DNA from: Baffinella frigidus
Lineage: Eukaryota; Cryptophyceae; Cryptomonadales; Baffinellaceae
DNA: 10,858 nucleotides
Reading direction: 5' to 3'
NCBI GenBank assembly: GCA_026770585.1
Contig: MU646411.1
Coordinates: 17,853-28,710 of the forward strand
A model generated the notes under the pieces. It saw only the letters and a program-made list of their open reading frames with translations, was not told where the DNA came from and did no database searches. Every line of letters begins with the position of its first letter. Positions within the stretch are counted from its first letter, which is position 1. Both the position numbers and the translations under genes were made by a program. Shown here in pieces: positions 9,864 to 10,858 of the stretch.

Positions 9864-10858
9864 ATGACACCACCCAACTACACCCTAGCGGACTTCCTAC
9901 CCCCCGAAATAGAAGACGATCCTAACCCCTCGAGACGTCTCGCAATTGCTCTCCACAAACTTGCGACTGATGGCATCCCCGGTCTCCCACACCCCAGGTT
10001 TCGCAACTTCCCACCAGGCGTCCTCCCCTCCATCTTACTCTCCTTTTTAAGTGCACGTGCAGGGGTCAACCGCGGCGCTATGTCAGGAGTAACTGCATCC
10101 CTCGCAGCCACGTCGATTCGCGGACACTATCGCGCTGAACAGCTTAAATGCTCCGCGACAGCCAGTCTCCTCACGGCCATGGGCCTCCCAAGCCCCCCTT
10201 TCGACCCTCGGCCTACAGGTCCCTCCTCCAATTGCGAGAAATGCAACAATCCGGCGACCTCGCTCTGGATCATCCGCTCCGAATGGACAAGTAAAGCCTC
10301 CCCACCAGTCCCCTGCGAGACCCACCCCTGCGTGACCCTCCTCAGAGCGGCCGCCGACACCTATATCCAAAACCACAAAAAACGCATTGGAACCGTCCGA
10401 GGTCCCCTCACCATAGAGCTCAGACGGAAAATCCACTCCAACTTCCTTAAAACAAATCCGGGGGCGAATGGAGGAGCAGCAGTCTGTTGGTCATGCGCCC
10501 TTCCCACACTGCTCCACCGCCTGTCCTCCCCCCTACTAAACTCCACCGCATGCCCTGCCCTTCCTCCCTCCACATCCCAATCCACCCTACACCTCTACCT
10601 CCAACGCTACCTCATAGTATCCATCGCTGGCTCCCACATCCAACAATCCCTCCTCACCTTCCTTAAGATCAGCCTCGCACCAATCCCCCACACCACTCCC
10701 TATCGCGAACTCCATCACTTCCACCCCCTCACCCCCTTCCTTCGCGATCCCTCCGACCCCTCCTCCACCCTCATCCCACTTGCCGCCACCCCAACCCCAA
10801 ACTCACAAACTGCATACACCCATCACCAAAAATTGGCCCCATGGAGTGTCTGGTGTGT
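9864..10858 (+). CDS. Unrecognised protein with Cys pairs, partial at the right edge
   Basis: An uninterrupted 331-codon frame starts at the first ATG after an in-frame TAG at 9801 and runs off the window without a stop. The ATG has T at -3, a weak context, so translation may start elsewhere or a 5' exon may be spliced on. The product begins MTPPNYTLADFLPPEIEDD and is rich in Leu, Pro, Ser and Thr. Cys/His residues are grouped as C124-x2-C127, C151-x2-H154-x-C156 and C208-x2-C211, which could bind zinc; this is inference. No signal peptide or membrane segment is evident, and no family is recognised. The sense strand is strongly C-rich, especially at third codon positions. The gene is divergent from the SAP gene, 515 bases away. 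The long open frame with biased codons argues that it is real. Confidence 0.65.
   Translation, partial: MTPPNYTLADFLPPEIEDDPNPSRRLAIALHKLATDGIPGLPHPRFRNFPPGVLPSILLSFLSARAGVNRGAMSGVTASLAATSIRGHYRAEQLKCSATASLLTAMGLPSPPFDPRPTGPSSNCEKCNNPATSLWIIRSEWTSKASPPVPCETHPCVTLLRAAADTYIQNHKKRIGTVRGPLTIELRRKIHSNFLKTNPGANGGAAVCWSCALPTLLHRLSSPLLNSTACPALPPSTSQSTLHLYLQRYLIVSIAGSHIQQSLLTFLKISLAPIPHTTPYRELHHFHPLTPFLRDPSDPSSTLIPLAATPTPNSQTAYTHHQKLAPWSVWC

Noticed and set aside
10083-10436. Minus-strand ORFs opposite the right-hand gene (also 10127, 10361 and 9878)
   Set aside because: They are shorter than the continuous plus-strand frame they overlap and have no recognisable features.

Overview
This window looks like a GC-rich nuclear locus of a eukaryotic alga, not a bacterium. 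The support is a minus-strand gene with GT-AG introns, a secretory signal peptide ending in an ANA|F junction (residues 31-34) followed by an S/T/R-rich stretch, and the total absence of bacterial operon structure. The A-x-A|F junction is the kind of bipartite plastid-targeting leader known from algae with complex red-lineage plastids (stramenopiles, haptophytes, cryptophytes). The lineage is an inference and no species is claimed.

Layout. Positions 9348 down to 35 (minus strand) hold one long, unfinished, multi-exon gene. Exon 1 (8545-9348, 268 codons) encodes the targeting leader, a SAP-type helix-extension-helix domain, a Pro/Ala linker and a Lys/Glu/Ala-rich helix. Fifteen further exon candidates follow, each a whole number of codons in phase 0. 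From 5548 downward they are repeated copies of the helical module already present in exon 1; between 6363 and 8307 they encode other short charged helices. One of the fifteen (6975-7019) has a damaged acceptor. The model reaches about 694 codons and leaves the window still open at position 35. Broken exon copies lie between the good ones.

The introns are the most striking part. They are built almost entirely of telomere-like heptamers and their variants (TTTAGGG, TCTAGGG, TTGAGGG, TTGAGTG, TTTGGGG and a short TTAGGG block on the plus strand), with different variants homogenised in different introns. The promoter-proximal introns instead carry 63-, 20-, 16-, 10- and 8-base minisatellites. Six inverted-repeat, MITE-like elements sit inside introns (4628-4786, 4819-4970, 5905-6044, 6076-6290, 6767-6914, 7491-7625). 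A seventh (9443-9673) sits in the upstream intergenic region.

Positions 9349-9863 form a divergent intergenic region. From 9864 a plus-strand ORF runs off the right edge without a stop (331 codons seen). It has several Cys pairs and no recognisable family.

Nothing suggests that the two genes share a pathway. The overall picture is a locus where a short exon plus telomere-like intron cassette has been amplified many times in frame, lengthening a charged alpha-helical tail on a probably plastid-targeted SAP protein.
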